A stretch of DNA of 64,000 nt. Origin: an uncultured Bacilli bacterium. GTDB taxonomy: Bacteria; Bacillota_I; Bacilli_A; RF39; UBA660. This document shows positions 9,036 through 18,615 of the stretch, piece by piece. The position numbers and the translations under genes were made by a program. The stretch spans positions 1 to 64,000 of the forward strand of contig CAKOIQ010000003.1 of the NCBI GenBank assembly GCA_934086935.1. Reading direction: 5' to 3'. Each line of letters opens with the position of its first letter. The first letter of the stretch is position 1. The notes beneath the pieces were generated by a model. The model did not search any database, was not told the DNA's origin, and worked only from the letters and a program-made list of their open reading frames with translations.

Positions 9036-9980
9036 TTATATGTTAGATAACTTCTTATATTGCTCGGAAAATTTTGTATACATGTTGCCAAATCTACCAT
9101 AATTTTTTATTTCACAATCAGTAATCATTTTTAATAATGAATATAGTCTGTATACTTCTATTCGAACAGTTTCATCATAATTAAGTTTTTTGTTATTATA
9201 ACCTAATAAAAAGTATTCATCCTTTTCGCAATCAGTTAAATGAAAATAAAAGGTCATTAATTCATCACAATAAAATGTATCATTAAAATCTAATATTCCA
9301 GAGATTTTACCATTTTTAACTAGGATGTTGCCGTCCCATAAATCAGTATTACATAAACTTATTTGGTTAACTTTTTTTAATTCTTTTTCTTTTGATTTAA
9401 CCAATGATAGTATTTCTGATGCAGTTATTCCTTCGATATTTATATGATGTGTTTTATATACTTTTAAGATACTTTGAAACATAAATTTGACAAGTTCATA
9501 GTTATTATTAAACACTTCTTGTGGAAATGATGGAATAAAGTATTTATCTTTTTTGATTGAACTTATTTTATATGTGATTTTACCCAGTTCATATGATATT
9601 TTATTTTTTTGCTCTTTACTAATATTTTCTTTACAGTCGTTATAATTGTTGCCTTCAATATAACTCATTATTAAAAATGGATGATTATATTCTTCGAAAC
9701 CATCTGAATAATAAATAAGTTTAGGTATATTATGTATAACATCTTTTAATTCTTTTAATATTTGTGCTTCCCACCAAATTGTATTTTTATCAATTGGTGC
9801 TATTTTTTTATTAATTGGTTCTGTTTTTAGTACATAGTACTTTTGACCATCGTCAAGAAGATATACAAGATTTTTTAAACCGCCACTTAGTTTCTTTATT
9901 CCTAATTTTGTTGGAACATTATTAAAAGCACAATAATACATTTTTTTAATTATCACTGTAGTTAATTTATTGTTTGTCAT
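9036..9980 (-). CDS. Choline-kinase/aminoglycoside-phosphotransferase-fold kinase
   Basis: A 314-residue protein of the APH/choline-kinase fold. The Brenner-like catalytic segment reads NTDLWDGNILV (about 210-220), with Asn where His is usual, and the metal-binding motif is ILDFND (about 229-234). The N-lobe contains a phosphate-loop-like GGLKNLVYLL. It overlaps the upstream GT2 gene by 14 bases, so the two are cotranscribed and probably act in the same pathway. LicA-like phosphorylation of choline or ethanolamine for surface-glycan decoration is my inference. Phosphorylation of another sugar or amino alcohol is equally possible. No resistance function can be assigned. Confidence 0.75.
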   Translation of the reverse strand: MTNNKLTTVIIKKMYYCAFNNVPTKLGIKKLSGGLKNLVYLLDDGQKYYVLKTEPINKKIAPIDKNTIWWEAQILKELKDVIHNIPKLIYYSDGFEEYNHPFLIMSYIEGNNYNDCKENISKEQKNKISYELGKITYKISSIKKDKYFIPSFPQEVFNNNYELVKFMFQSILKVYKTHHINIEGITASEILSLVKSKEKELKKVNQISLCNTDLWDGNILVKNGKISGILDFNDTFYCDELMTFYFHLTDCEKDEYFLLGYNNKKLNYDETVRIEVYRLYSLLKMITDCEIKNYGRFGNMYTKFSEQYKKLSNI

Positions 9981-11835
9981 ATTTTATACACTTATATTCT
10001 TTCACATATTTTTTTAAAACTTTTTCAGTTAAATCATATTCTTCTTTGTTCATAGTTAGATGAAATATATTATCGAAAGCATATCTTCTAATCTTATTTT
10101 TATAGTCTTTTCTGATGTTTCTTTTTAATTCAGCTAAATTAATAAATTGAAATCCTTTTGTATTGTTTGTAAATTCATAGAAACTTACTTCTGGTTCAAA
10201 ATTAATTATGGTTATTTCATTGTTTTCAAATTGATTATATAATGTTGCGTATTTGATAAAACTAACACCTTCTGCTTCATGATTTTCAACGTAAATATCT
10301 TTTATAAAATCTTCATATTTATCTTTTAAATCAATGTTAATTATTTCTTCTATTTTACCATTTTGACGAATTCGACTAATAATTTCATCTTTTTGATTGT
10401 TATTTAGTGAATTCCATAATATACCTATACAATGAATTTTTTGTTTATATATTTCTTTTTTAGATATTATTTTTTTATCAATAAATATATTTAATAATAA
10501 AATTATATTGTTTAAATCTCTATACTTTTGAACATTTGGAGTATTTATCAATAATTTTGTTAATTTATTATAAACCTCTAATATTTCTTTATGATATTCA
10601 TTTCTTTTTAATAGTTTTTTATTATAATCTCTTAGATAATATTTTAAAATATGTACATAACTGTTATATAGGATTTTATCTGCTATATCTTGATATTTCT
10701 TACCTTTTTTAATTAAATATTTTGCTTTTTCTTCACCCCATACGCTAAGAGTAAAGAATCTTTCTGAAAACTTTCTAGCTGTTAAAGATTCACTATCTCT
10801 TTTTATGTAATGATATAATGGTCTATTTATTTGAGTAAATGATAATTCTTTATCACATAATCTAAATGTGTAATCTGTATCTTCTTTAAAGAAATCATTT
10901 TTAAATTTTATTTTTTTTATTTTATTTAATTTGTACATTTTATTCCATGAGGCGATGGTTAATCCTGCAGTTGTATATTCATTTAATAAATCGTATCTTT
11001 TATTTAAATACTTAAAGTTTTTAATTATTAGTGAATAATCTATTATAGTATTATCTTTATTATGAATAAAGAAGCCACATTCACAGATATCTGCATTCAT
11101 GGTTGTAATTTGTCTTAACATATCTTCAACCATGGTTTTTTCAACAAAATCATCAGAATCAATAAAGCAAATGTATTGGCCAGTAGCCGCATCTATACCA
11201 CTGTTTCTTGCTTCACTTAATCCGGCATTCTTTTTGTGAATTACTTTTATTCTATTATCTAATTTAGCAAATTCGTCGCAAATTTGTGGTGAATTGTCAG
11301 TAGAACCATCATCAACTAGAATTATTTCAATTTTTTTATATGATTGGTTTATTAAACTAGTTATACATTTTGATAAATATTTTGATGTGTTATAAACGGG
11401 TGCTACCATTGTAACAACTACATTGCTTTTAAAATTATAATTAATTTTTTCTTCTATAATCTTTTTCCAATCATCATATTTAAGATTTATATTAAGATGA
11501 TAATATTTTTCTTTTGGACAATTATATATAATAAATTGTTCAGATCTTTCAACTCCTAAATTTCCTGAAGATGTTGCCGAAGTAATATTTATAATATAAT
11601 CACATTTATTAATATAGTCTCCATAATATTCTAATTTTGTATAATCAATAACTAATTTGTCATATTTTAGATATTTTTCCACTTCATCATCTAGTTTTTG
11701 TTTTTCACAATATATTTTTGTAGGGCTTTTTAAAAATTCATCACAATCTAAATATTTGTATCCTTTCTGTTTAAAATATTTTTTTAAGTTATTTTTTCCT
11801 TCTTTTGTTATGTTATTTCCTATTCCAATTTTCAT
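9967..11835 (-). CDS. GT2 glycosyltransferase with an N-terminal degenerate kinase-like domain
   Basis: A 622-residue protein. Residues about 140-330 form a GT-A family 2 glycosyltransferase (VTMVAPVYNTSKYLSKC, nucleotide-binding DDGSTD at 175-180, metal-binding DSDD at 226-229), typical of wall or capsule glycan synthesis. Residues 1-130 do not belong to GT2. They read like a dephospho-CoA-kinase (CoaE) P-loop fold (GIGNNITKEGKNNLKKYF, then YLDCDEF and KLVIDYTKLEYY) with the Walker A glycines lost. The remaining about 290 residues are a helical C-terminal region without a recognised motif. AGGAGG lies ahead of the ATG. It overlaps the downstream APH-fold kinase gene. Confidence 0.88.
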   Translation of the reverse strand: MKIGIGNNITKEGKNNLKKYFKQKGYKYLDCDEFLKSPTKIYCEKQKLDDEVEKYLKYDKLVIDYTKLEYYGDYINKCDYIINITSATSSGNLGVERSEQFIIYNCPKEKYYHLNINLKYDDWKKIIEEKINYNFKSNVVVTMVAPVYNTSKYLSKCITSLINQSYKKIEIILVDDGSTDNSPQICDEFAKLDNRIKVIHKKNAGLSEARNSGIDAATGQYICFIDSDDFVEKTMVEDMLRQITTMNADICECGFFIHNKDNTIIDYSLIIKNFKYLNKRYDLLNEYTTAGLTIASWNKMYKLNKIKKIKFKNDFFKEDTDYTFRLCDKELSFTQINRPLYHYIKRDSESLTARKFSERFFTLSVWGEEKAKYLIKKGKKYQDIADKILYNSYVHILKYYLRDYNKKLLKRNEYHKEILEVYNKLTKLLINTPNVQKYRDLNNIILLLNIFIDKKIISKKEIYKQKIHCIGILWNSLNNNQKDEIISRIRQNGKIEEIINIDLKDKYEDFIKDIYVENHEAEGVSFIKYATLYNQFENNEITIINFEPEVSFYEFTNNTKGFQFINLAELKRNIRKDYKNKIRRYAFDNIFHLTMNKEEYDLTEKVLKKYVKEYKCIKYDKQ

Positions 11836-11937
11836 ATTTTTTCCTCCTGCTTTAATATTATTTGATTTTATTTAATTTTTTTAGGAAAAAAAATTCTTAA
11901 TTATTTTAAAAAATTCCGAGAATTTATTAAATACTTC

Positions 11938-11965
11938 TGGACATCAAAAATTGATGTGTTATAAT
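11938..11965 (+). promoter_or_regulatory. Promoter of the Sel1/TPR gene
   Basis: TGGACA, 16 bases, TATAAT. The GTG start lies 20 bases after the -10 element, so the leader is very short. Confidence 0.7.
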
Positions 11966-11985
11966 AAGCCCGATGGGGTGATACT

Positions 11986-13470
11986 GTGGATAGTCAATTA
12001 TTAGATTCAATTAATATTAAAACTTATCCCGAGTTAATTGTTAATTTTCTTAAAGATAACAATATAAACTCAAATTTTAACAATCTAAGAGGATTTTATA
12101 ATGAGCTTCTTGCTTCTTTAAGTGATGATATACGTGATTCATATTTAAATAGAATTTTAAAATATTTATCTGCTAAAGAAGAAAGTAATATATACATTTT
12201 GGATGACATTGGTAATGGGATTTATGAAAATGAGCTTATGAATTTCTTTAATAAAGTTCATGGTGAAATTAATAAATCTAAAAATTCATTATTATTTTAT
12301 AAAAAGTTATGTGGATTATGTTCTTTTATTTATTTTAACAATAATGAAAGTGACAGTATAAAAAATGAATTTGATAAAGCCAATTATTCTGCAATGCTTT
12401 ATAAATTATTTGGCCATGCGGCAATAAATTATAAAACTAATACACCTAAAATTTTAGCAGAAAGACTACTTCAAGAAGCATTGTGTTTAGCTAAAACAAA
12501 TGTTACGAGAGGTATAATTCTTAAAATGGCTGCTGATTTAGGTAATGATTTAGCTTGTCATTTATATGCTTCGGTGGTTTATGATGATTATATAGAAAGA
12601 TGCGTATATTATTTAAAAGGTAAGAATATGGCTTGTAATTTATGGGAACTAGCTTTTATTATTGAACACTATGAATTAAATAAAGATCAGTATGATAATA
12701 TTATAAGAGAACTTAAAGATATATTAAAAAATATACGTAATGTTTTTGAAGATAAAATCATTGTTTTGGATGCTAAAAATGAATTTGAAAGTAATTGTAC
12801 TCTATTAGCTTTTGAATTGAATTTATATTTGGTACATATTAAAAAATTCTCTAAAGCTTATTGTAGTATAGGCAAATATTTTTTTATTCATAAAATTGCG
12901 GTTGTAAATGATGACGGAACAGTTAATGAAGAAAAATCCATTGAATATGCTTTAAATTATTCTTATAAGGCTGTCAGATTAGGAAATATTGCGGCAATGG
13001 AAAATATCGCAACTTATTACTATAAACATAAGGAGAAAGGAAATTTTGATTATAGAGAATTTTTCAAAATTGGTGCTGATGCCAAATTTATAATATCAAG
13101 TGAACATCTTACTAAAATTTTAATGGAAGAAAATAATATGGATGATGCTGAAATGTATTTAAAATTCATTGCTAATTATAATAAAAGTGATGCTCAATAT
13201 AAGTTAGCTAAACTTTATGAAAACAAGTTTAGATTTGATGATGCAATTGAATATTATGAAAAAGCAATAAATAATAATCTGTATTCTGCTTCTATTGATT
13301 TGGCTAAATTATATTTTAAAAAGTATATGATGCAAGTATCTAAAGATAATAGTAAAAAGGGATATTTATTATTGGCGGTTAATCTTATCAATTCTTACTA
13401 TGATAAGTATAACGAGGAAGAGAAAAAAGAAGCTGATTATTTATTAAAAACATTTAAAGATTTATTATAA
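11986..13470 (+). CDS. Sel1/TPR-repeat protein of unknown function
   Basis: A 494-residue soluble helical-repeat protein. Sel1-like or TPR units are clearest from about 320 onward (SYKAVRLGNIAAMENIATYY; YKLAKLYENKFRFDDAIEYYEKAINNN), with degenerate units before. There is no signal peptide or catalytic motif. Such proteins are usually scaffolds. The start is GTG at 11986 behind GGGGTGA, because the nearby ATG runs straight into a stop. It is transcribed toward the origin, against the local strand bias, from its own promoter, and ends at a hairpin shared with eno. Its partner is unknown. Confidence 0.75.
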   Translation: MDSQLLDSINIKTYPELIVNFLKDNNINSNFNNLRGFYNELLASLSDDIRDSYLNRILKYLSAKEESNIYILDDIGNGIYENELMNFFNKVHGEINKSKNSLLFYKKLCGLCSFIYFNNNESDSIKNEFDKANYSAMLYKLFGHAAINYKTNTPKILAERLLQEALCLAKTNVTRGIILKMAADLGNDLACHLYASVVYDDYIERCVYYLKGKNMACNLWELAFIIEHYELNKDQYDNIIRELKDILKNIRNVFEDKIIVLDAKNEFESNCTLLAFELNLYLVHIKKFSKAYCSIGKYFFIHKIAVVNDDGTVNEEKSIEYALNYSYKAVRLGNIAAMENIATYYYKHKEKGNFDYREFFKIGADAKFIISSEHLTKILMEENNMDDAEMYLKFIANYNKSDAQYKLAKLYENKFRFDDAIEYYEKAINNNLYSASIDLAKLYFKKYMMQVSKDNSKKGYLLLAVNLINSYYDKYNEEEKKEADYLLKTFKDLL

Positions 13471-13472
13471 AA

Positions 13473-13501
13473 AAAACTAAGCATTCAATTAGCTTAGTTT
13501 T
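13473..13501. terminator. Bidirectional terminator between the Sel1/TPR gene and eno
   Basis: AAAACTAAGC/GCTTAGTTTT, a 10-bp stem with a 9-base loop. It has a U-run on the plus strand, and an A-run that becomes U on the minus strand. It covers the last codons of eno. Confidence 0.85.
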
Positions 13502-14706
13502 TCTTCTATTCTTAATAATTGATTATATTTAGCAATGCGTTCGCCTCTAGACATAGATCCGGTTTTAATATATCCAAGATTTAATCCTACTGCTAAGTCA
13601 GCAATAAATGTATCTTCGGTTTCTCCACTACGATGAGAAATAATGGTTTTAAAATTGTTATCTTTTGCCAATTTAATTGTTTCTAACATTTCGGTAATTG
13701 TTCCAATTTGATTAGCTTTAAGTAGTATTGAATTATTATAATGTTCATCTATTCCTTTTTGTAAGTATTCTATATTAGTAACAAAATAATCATCTCCTAC
13801 TAGCAATATATCTTTGCCGATTTCGTTTGTTAACTTTTTGATTGATTCAATATCAGTTTCAGCAAATGCATCTTCAATACTAATAATTGGATATTTTTTT
13901 ATTAATTCTTTGTAAAAAGTTATTAATTGCTGTTTAGTTATTTTTTGTTTATTAATAGTGTACATTTCCCCATCATAAAATTCTGAAGCAGCACAATCAA
14001 TTGCAATGCCAACTTCTTTTTTAGGAATATATCCAGCTTTTTCTATAGCTTGAACAATAAAATTGAACGCTTCGTCTATTGTACTTAAATTTGGAGCAAA
14101 GCCGCCTTCATCTCCTACCGCTGTGGAAAAGCCGGTATCTTTCAACAATTGCTGCAAATGGTGAAAAACTTCAGAACCACATTGTATTCTTTCTTTCATA
14201 GTTTTTTGTTGAGGAACAATCATAAATTCTTGGATTTCTAATCCTGAGGAAGCGTGAACACCACCATTTATGATATTCATCATTGGATAAGGAAGGGTGT
14301 ATGGTCCTTCAAATAATTCATATATTTCTTTATTATTAATAATTGCTTGGGCTTTCATTATGCATAGTGAAACACTTAGTATTGCATTTGCACCTAAATT
14401 ACTTTTATTTTTAGTTCCATCTAAATTTATTAATATTGTGTCTATTTCTTTTTGGTTAATTTCATGACCGATTAAAGCGTCTTTTATTATCGTGTTTACA
14501 TTATTTACCGCTTTTAATACACCTTTTCCTAGAAATCTATTAGGATCTTTATCACGAAGTTCGAGTGCTTCATTAGCTCCGGTTGATGCGCCAGAAGGAA
14601 CGCTGGCTCTTACCATTTGGCCATTATCAAGATATAAATCAGTTTCTACAGTCGGATTACCTCTTGAATCAAGTATTTCTCTTGAAATAATATTTTTAAT
14701 TGTCAT
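13489..14706 (-). CDS. eno: Enolase
   Basis: Enolase converts 2-phosphoglycerate to phosphoenolpyruvate. The N-terminal REILDSRGNPTVE and SGASTG loop, IQEFMIVP, catalytic GDEGGFAP, Mg ligands in AIDCAASEF, SIEDAF and VGDDYFVTN, catalytic Lys in LLKANQIGT, and SHRSGETEDTFIADLAVG are all present. At 405 residues it is about 25 shorter than usual. The loop normally read as GGSHADN is GGVHASSG here, and IEDGLDE is IEDAFAE, so this is a divergent enolase. It stands alone, not in a glycolytic operon. A ribosome binding site (AGGAG) is present. Confidence 0.92.
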   Translation of the reverse strand: MTIKNIISREILDSRGNPTVETDLYLDNGQMVRASVPSGASTGANEALELRDKDPNRFLGKGVLKAVNNVNTIIKDALIGHEINQKEIDTILINLDGTKNKSNLGANAILSVSLCIMKAQAIINNKEIYELFEGPYTLPYPMMNIINGGVHASSGLEIQEFMIVPQQKTMKERIQCGSEVFHHLQQLLKDTGFSTAVGDEGGFAPNLSTIDEAFNFIVQAIEKAGYIPKKEVGIAIDCAASEFYDGEMYTINKQKITKQQLITFYKELIKKYPIISIEDAFAETDIESIKKLTNEIGKDILLVGDDYFVTNIEYLQKGIDEHYNNSILLKANQIGTITEMLETIKLAKDNNFKTIISHRSGETEDTFIADLAVGLNLGYIKTGSMSRGERIAKYNQLLRIEEKLS

Positions 14707-14764
14707 GTTTGTCTCCTACTTTCTATTAAAATTATAAATTAATTGTAAATCATTAGCAAGTTTA

Positions 14765-14794
14765 TTAACGGGACTTTACATTGTATGGTATAAT
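14765..14794 (+). promoter_or_regulatory. Extended -10 promoter of the FemABX gene
   Basis: TTAACG, 18 bases, TATAAT, with TGG directly before the -10 (extended -10). GAGGTG and the ATG follow within 24 bases. Confidence 0.6.
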
Positions 14795-14811
14795 TTTATA
14801 GAGGTGTTTTT

Positions 14812-16059
14812 ATGAGAATAATTGAACTTACCATTCTTGAATTTGATAATTTTGCTTCAACACATCCCCTTAGAAACTATTGTCAAAATTCTAAGTACGC
14901 TAGATTGATGGGTGAAAAGGGATATTCATATGAATATATCGGATACCAGGATGACAGTAACAATCTTGTAGCAGCTTCTTTAGTAGTTAATAAAAAGATT
15001 GATGGTGGAGCTAGATTTGCATATGCACCTAAAGGTTTTTTAATTGATTATTATAATACAGAACTAGTTAAACTTTTTATTAAAGATTTGTTCATGTACT
15101 ATAAGAAAAAAGGGATGGCGTTTATTAAAATAAATCCCGAAATAATCATTGGAGAAATTGATACTAGTCGTAATTTTACACCTATGTACAATCAAAATGT
15201 TAAGATTATTGATGTATTAAAAGATATTGGGTTTAAAAGAAGAAGAGAAATTGTCCCTTTAGATTTTATTTATCCTAGAATTAGTCCTTATATTAATCTT
15301 AAAACTTTTGATATTAATAAATTAGATGATGGATGTGTAGCCAAGATCGAGGCTGCCAGTAAAAATGGTTTGACTATTGAAGAAGCAACAAATAAAGATG
15401 TTAATATTTTTTATGATTTTATTAAAAATGAGACTAAAGAGAATGTAAATTTTTTTAGAAGTTTATTAAATATTTATCAAGATGGTGATGCAGAACTATT
15501 ACTTGTTAAAGCAGACTTTGAAGACTGTTTGATTAATGCAAGAGATAGATATCAAAAGGAATTAGACTTAAATAATTATTGGAATGAATTAATTCAAAAT
15601 GATAATAGTGAACAAAATTTAAATAATAAGATGCAATCTGATAAAAATTTAATTGCTTATAAAAATGAGTTAGTAGCTGCTACAGATAATTTGAAGAAAA
15701 ATAAATACAAGTATGTAGGCGGTGCTATAATTATAAAGTATAAAAACAGAGTTAGTGTTATTGCTAATGGCATTGATAAGAATGAATCATCTTTAAATGT
15801 TAATTACTATTTATTTAAAGCTTTAATTGATAGATATAAAAATGATTATGACTTTTTAGATTTGAATGGTGTTGCTAGTAATTTCAATCAAGCCTCTAAA
15901 TATTGGACTTTTAACGAAGAAAAACTTGATTTTAAACCTACATTATATGAATTTATTGGAGAGTTTGATTTAGTTATTAATGATAACGCTTTTAAAAGAA
16001 TACAATCTAAAGGATTGTTATCTAAAGAATTTATTCCTTCTCATATTTTTAAGGAATAA
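14812..16059 (+). CDS. FemABX-family peptidoglycan bridge aminoacyltransferase
   Basis: A 415-residue protein of the FemABX family, which transfers amino acids from aminoacyl-tRNA onto the stem peptide of lipid II to build interpeptide bridges. The double GNAT-like layout is visible: N-terminal HPLRNYCQNSKYARLMGEKGY and FAYAPKGFLIDYYN, a coiled-coil-like segment (about 235-300, rich in Asn, Asp and Lys), then a second acyltransferase half (YVGGAIIIKYKNR; YLFKALIDRYKNDYDFLDLNG). It is a single gene with its own promoter and terminator. The amino acid added cannot be predicted. Confidence 0.88.
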   Translation: MRIIELTILEFDNFASTHPLRNYCQNSKYARLMGEKGYSYEYIGYQDDSNNLVAASLVVNKKIDGGARFAYAPKGFLIDYYNTELVKLFIKDLFMYYKKKGMAFIKINPEIIIGEIDTSRNFTPMYNQNVKIIDVLKDIGFKRRREIVPLDFIYPRISPYINLKTFDINKLDDGCVAKIEAASKNGLTIEEATNKDVNIFYDFIKNETKENVNFFRSLLNIYQDGDAELLLVKADFEDCLINARDRYQKELDLNNYWNELIQNDNSEQNLNNKMQSDKNLIAYKNELVAATDNLKKNKYKYVGGAIIIKYKNRVSVIANGIDKNESSLNVNYYLFKALIDRYKNDYDFLDLNGVASNFNQASKYWTFNEEKLDFKPTLYEFIGEFDLVINDNAFKRIQSKGLLSKEFIPSHIFKE

Positions 16060-16066
16060 GATATTT

Positions 16067-16096
16067 AAAAAACTTCAGTTTAAACTGAAGTTTTTT
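16067..16096. terminator. Bidirectional terminator between the FemABX gene and rubrerythrin
   Basis: A perfect 30-base palindrome with core ACTTCAGTTTAAACTGAAGT flanked by A-run and T-run, able to end transcripts from both sides. Confidence 0.9.
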
Positions 16097-16098
16097 CG

Positions 16099-16638
16099 TT
16101 AATAATTTTCTGCTTTCATTTCTTGATAAGATTGAGGATGTTTGCATACTGGACAAATTATTGGAGCTGTTTCTCCATAGTATACATGTCCACAGTTTCT
16201 ACAAATCCATACTGTTTCTGTACCTTTATTAAATACAAGATTGTTTTCAATATTATCAACTAATTTTAAATATCTTTCTTCATGATGTTTTTCAATAATT
16301 GCTACTTGAGAAAATAATTCAGCAATTTGATCAAAACCTTCTTCTCTAGCAGTTTCAGCAAATTCTTTATACATTTCTGTCCATTCATAATTTTCACCAT
16401 GGGCAGCATCTTTTAAATTTTCTAATGTATTAGGAACTTTTCCTCCGTTTAATTCTTTAAACCATAATTTAGCATGTTCTTTTTCATTGTTTGCAGTTTC
16501 TTCAAAAATTGCTGCTATTTGTTCATATCCATCTTTTCTCGCTTGAGATGCATAGTATGTATATTTATTTCTAGCTTGACTTTCACCAGCGAAAGCTGCT
16601 AAGAGGTTAGCTTCTGTTTTACTACCTTTTAATTCCAT
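16099..16638 (-). CDS. rbr: Rubrerythrin
   Basis: A 179-residue non-haem diiron peroxidase that removes hydrogen peroxide in anaerobes. The ferritin-like four-helix domain carries the iron ligands in FAGESQARNKY, EETANNEKEHA and AIIEKHHEERY. A C-terminal rubredoxin domain has CRNCGH and CPVCKHP. The start is the ATG at 16638 (MELKGSKTEANLL), preceded by GAAGG. An upstream ATG would add 17 residues with no family match. The gene indicates an anaerobic or microaerophilic lifestyle. Confidence 0.95.
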   Translation of the reverse strand: MELKGSKTEANLLAAFAGESQARNKYTYYASQARKDGYEQIAAIFEETANNEKEHAKLWFKELNGGKVPNTLENLKDAAHGENYEWTEMYKEFAETAREEGFDQIAELFSQVAIIEKHHEERYLKLVDNIENNLVFNKGTETVWICRNCGHVYYGETAPIICPVCKHPQSYQEMKAENY

Positions 16639-16697
16639 TTCGTACCTTCTTTCTGATTTAATTATATCATTTAAATATATGTTAATCAAACAAGAAA

Positions 16698-16718
16698 AAA
16701 ACAGATATTATCTGTTTT
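16698..16718 (-). terminator. Terminator after typA
   Basis: AAAACAGAT/ATCTGTTTT, a 9-bp stem with a 3-base loop and a U-run on the minus strand, overlapping the typA stop. Confidence 0.85.
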
Positions 16719-18507
16719 CTCTAAAACGATCTTTAGGATCTAATGTCTTTTTACGTAATCTAATTACATCAGGAGTGATTTCGACATATTCATCATCTTC
16801 AATAAATTCTAGAGCTTCTTCTAATGAGAATGTTCTAGGAGGTACTAAAGCGATAGCTTCATCACTACTCTTACTTCTTGTATTAGACATTTCTTTATTT
16901 TTACATGGATTGACATTTAAATCGTTATCTCTATTATTAATACCAACTATCATTCCAACATATACATCAACTGCTGGTCCAATAATTAAGGTTCCTCTTT
17001 CTTGTAAGTTAAATAATGAATAGCCTAAACTCTTACCAGTTTCCATACTTACAAGTACTCCGTTTTTACGACTTTGAACTACACCTGCATATGGTTTGTA
17101 TCCAGAGAAGCTTCTAATCATTATTCCTTCACCTTTAGTATCGGTTATAAATGCACTTCTATAGCCGATTAAACCTCTTGTAGGTGCTTCAAATTCTAGG
17201 TGAGTATAGTTTTCTTCTGTCTCCATCTTTTGTAGCATTGCTTTTCTTTCTTGTAATGCATTAATTACTGTACTTGCATAATCACTTGGAGTATTAACAA
17301 TTACTGTTTCGTATGGTTCACATTTTTGTCCATCGATTTCTTTAAATAAAACTTGAGGTTTACTTACACATAGTTCATAACCTTGTCTTCTCATGTTTTC
17401 AAGTAAAATTGATAAATGAAGTTCACCTCTACCACTTACTTTAAAGCCATCTGATGATGGTAATTCTTCAACTTCTAAACCAACGTTTGTTTCTAATTCT
17501 CTTTGTAAACGTTCTCTTATGTGTCTTGTTGTTAAGAATTTACCACTTTGTCCAGCGAATGGACCATTGTTAACTAAGAAATTCATTGATAGTGTTGGTT
17601 TTTCAATTTCAATTGGAGGTAATGGATCAATACAATTTAATTCATTAACTGTATCTCCAATAGATATGTGTGAACAACCTGCTATTGTAACAATATCACC
17701 AAAATATGCTTCTTGTTTTTCTACTTTTTTAATTCCTTCATTAACAAATAATTTAGATATTTTAAAGTTTGTTATTTCACCATTATTTTTAACTAATGAA
17801 ACTGTTTCGCCATTTTTAATTTTTCCTTTAGTAATTCTTCCGATACCTAATCTTCCAATATAATCATCATATGATAGGTTTGAAATTTGTAGTTGTAATT
17901 TATCATCAACTGATCCTTCATATGGTTTGCATTGTTTAAGAATTGTTTCTAATAATGGTTCTATTGTTGTACTGTCATCATCTAATGAGTACTTAGCAAT
18001 TCCTTCTCTTGCTACACCATAGATAATTGGGAAATCTAATTGTTCATCTGAAGCGTTTAATTCACAAAATAAATCAAATGTCATATTAACTACTTCTTCA
18101 GGTCTTGCATCTTTTTTATCTATTTTATTAATAAATAGGATAGGTCTTAAATTATGTTCTAAAGCTTTCTTTAAAACAAATCTAGTTTGAGGCATTGGAC
18201 CTTCAGCTGAATCTACTAAAAGAATTACTGTATCAACTGTCTTAATAACACGTTCAACTTCTGATGAAAAATCTGCATGACCAGGAGTATCTACAATGTT
18301 AATTTTATAATCTTTATATCTTATAGCACAATTTTTAGAATAGATTGTGATTCCTCTTTCTCTTTCTAAATCATTGCTATCCATTACACAGTCTACAACC
18401 GCTTCATTTTCACGAAATGCTCCATTTTGTTCAAGTAAAGCATCAACAAGAGTACTTTTACCAGCGTCTACGTGAGCAACTACTGCAATATTAATAATTT
18501 TATCCAT
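16708..18507 (-). CDS. typA: Ribosome-associated GTPase TypA/BipA
   Basis: A translational GTPase of the EF-G/LepA group that assists ribosome assembly and stress adaptation. It has G1 AHVDAGKST, the switch I region RERGITI, G3 DTPGHADF, G4 NKIDK, a beta-barrel domain 2, EF-G-like domains III and V, and the TypA-specific C-terminus (APTRGLIGYRS and RSKSSDEAIAL). The length of 599 residues is normal. It is a single gene with its own terminator. Confidence 0.96.
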   Translation of the reverse strand: MDKIINIAVVAHVDAGKSTLVDALLEQNGAFRENEAVVDCVMDSNDLERERGITIYSKNCAIRYKDYKINIVDTPGHADFSSEVERVIKTVDTVILLVDSAEGPMPQTRFVLKKALEHNLRPILFINKIDKKDARPEEVVNMTFDLFCELNASDEQLDFPIIYGVAREGIAKYSLDDDSTTIEPLLETILKQCKPYEGSVDDKLQLQISNLSYDDYIGRLGIGRITKGKIKNGETVSLVKNNGEITNFKISKLFVNEGIKKVEKQEAYFGDIVTIAGCSHISIGDTVNELNCIDPLPPIEIEKPTLSMNFLVNNGPFAGQSGKFLTTRHIRERLQRELETNVGLEVEELPSSDGFKVSGRGELHLSILLENMRRQGYELCVSKPQVLFKEIDGQKCEPYETVIVNTPSDYASTVINALQERKAMLQKMETEENYTHLEFEAPTRGLIGYRSAFITDTKGEGIMIRSFSGYKPYAGVVQSRKNGVLVSMETGKSLGYSLFNLQERGTLIIGPAVDVYVGMIVGINNRDNDLNVNPCKNKEMSNTRSKSSDEAIALVPPRTFSLEEALEFIEDDEYVEITPDVIRLRKKTLDPKDRFRENR

Positions 18508-18615
18508 ATAACCAACTTCTTTCGAACTCGATTAATAATACAACATTTAAAGGATTTTTGCAAGAAAAAGATATTATTTTAAGCACTTTATTGTTATAAT
18601 TTTCTTGGAGGACTT

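Noticed and set aside
9036..9980. Aminoglycoside resistance phosphotransferase
   Set aside because: The fold is shared, but the catalytic His is Asn, and the overlap with a GT2 gene points to surface or lipid metabolism. No resistance claim is supported.
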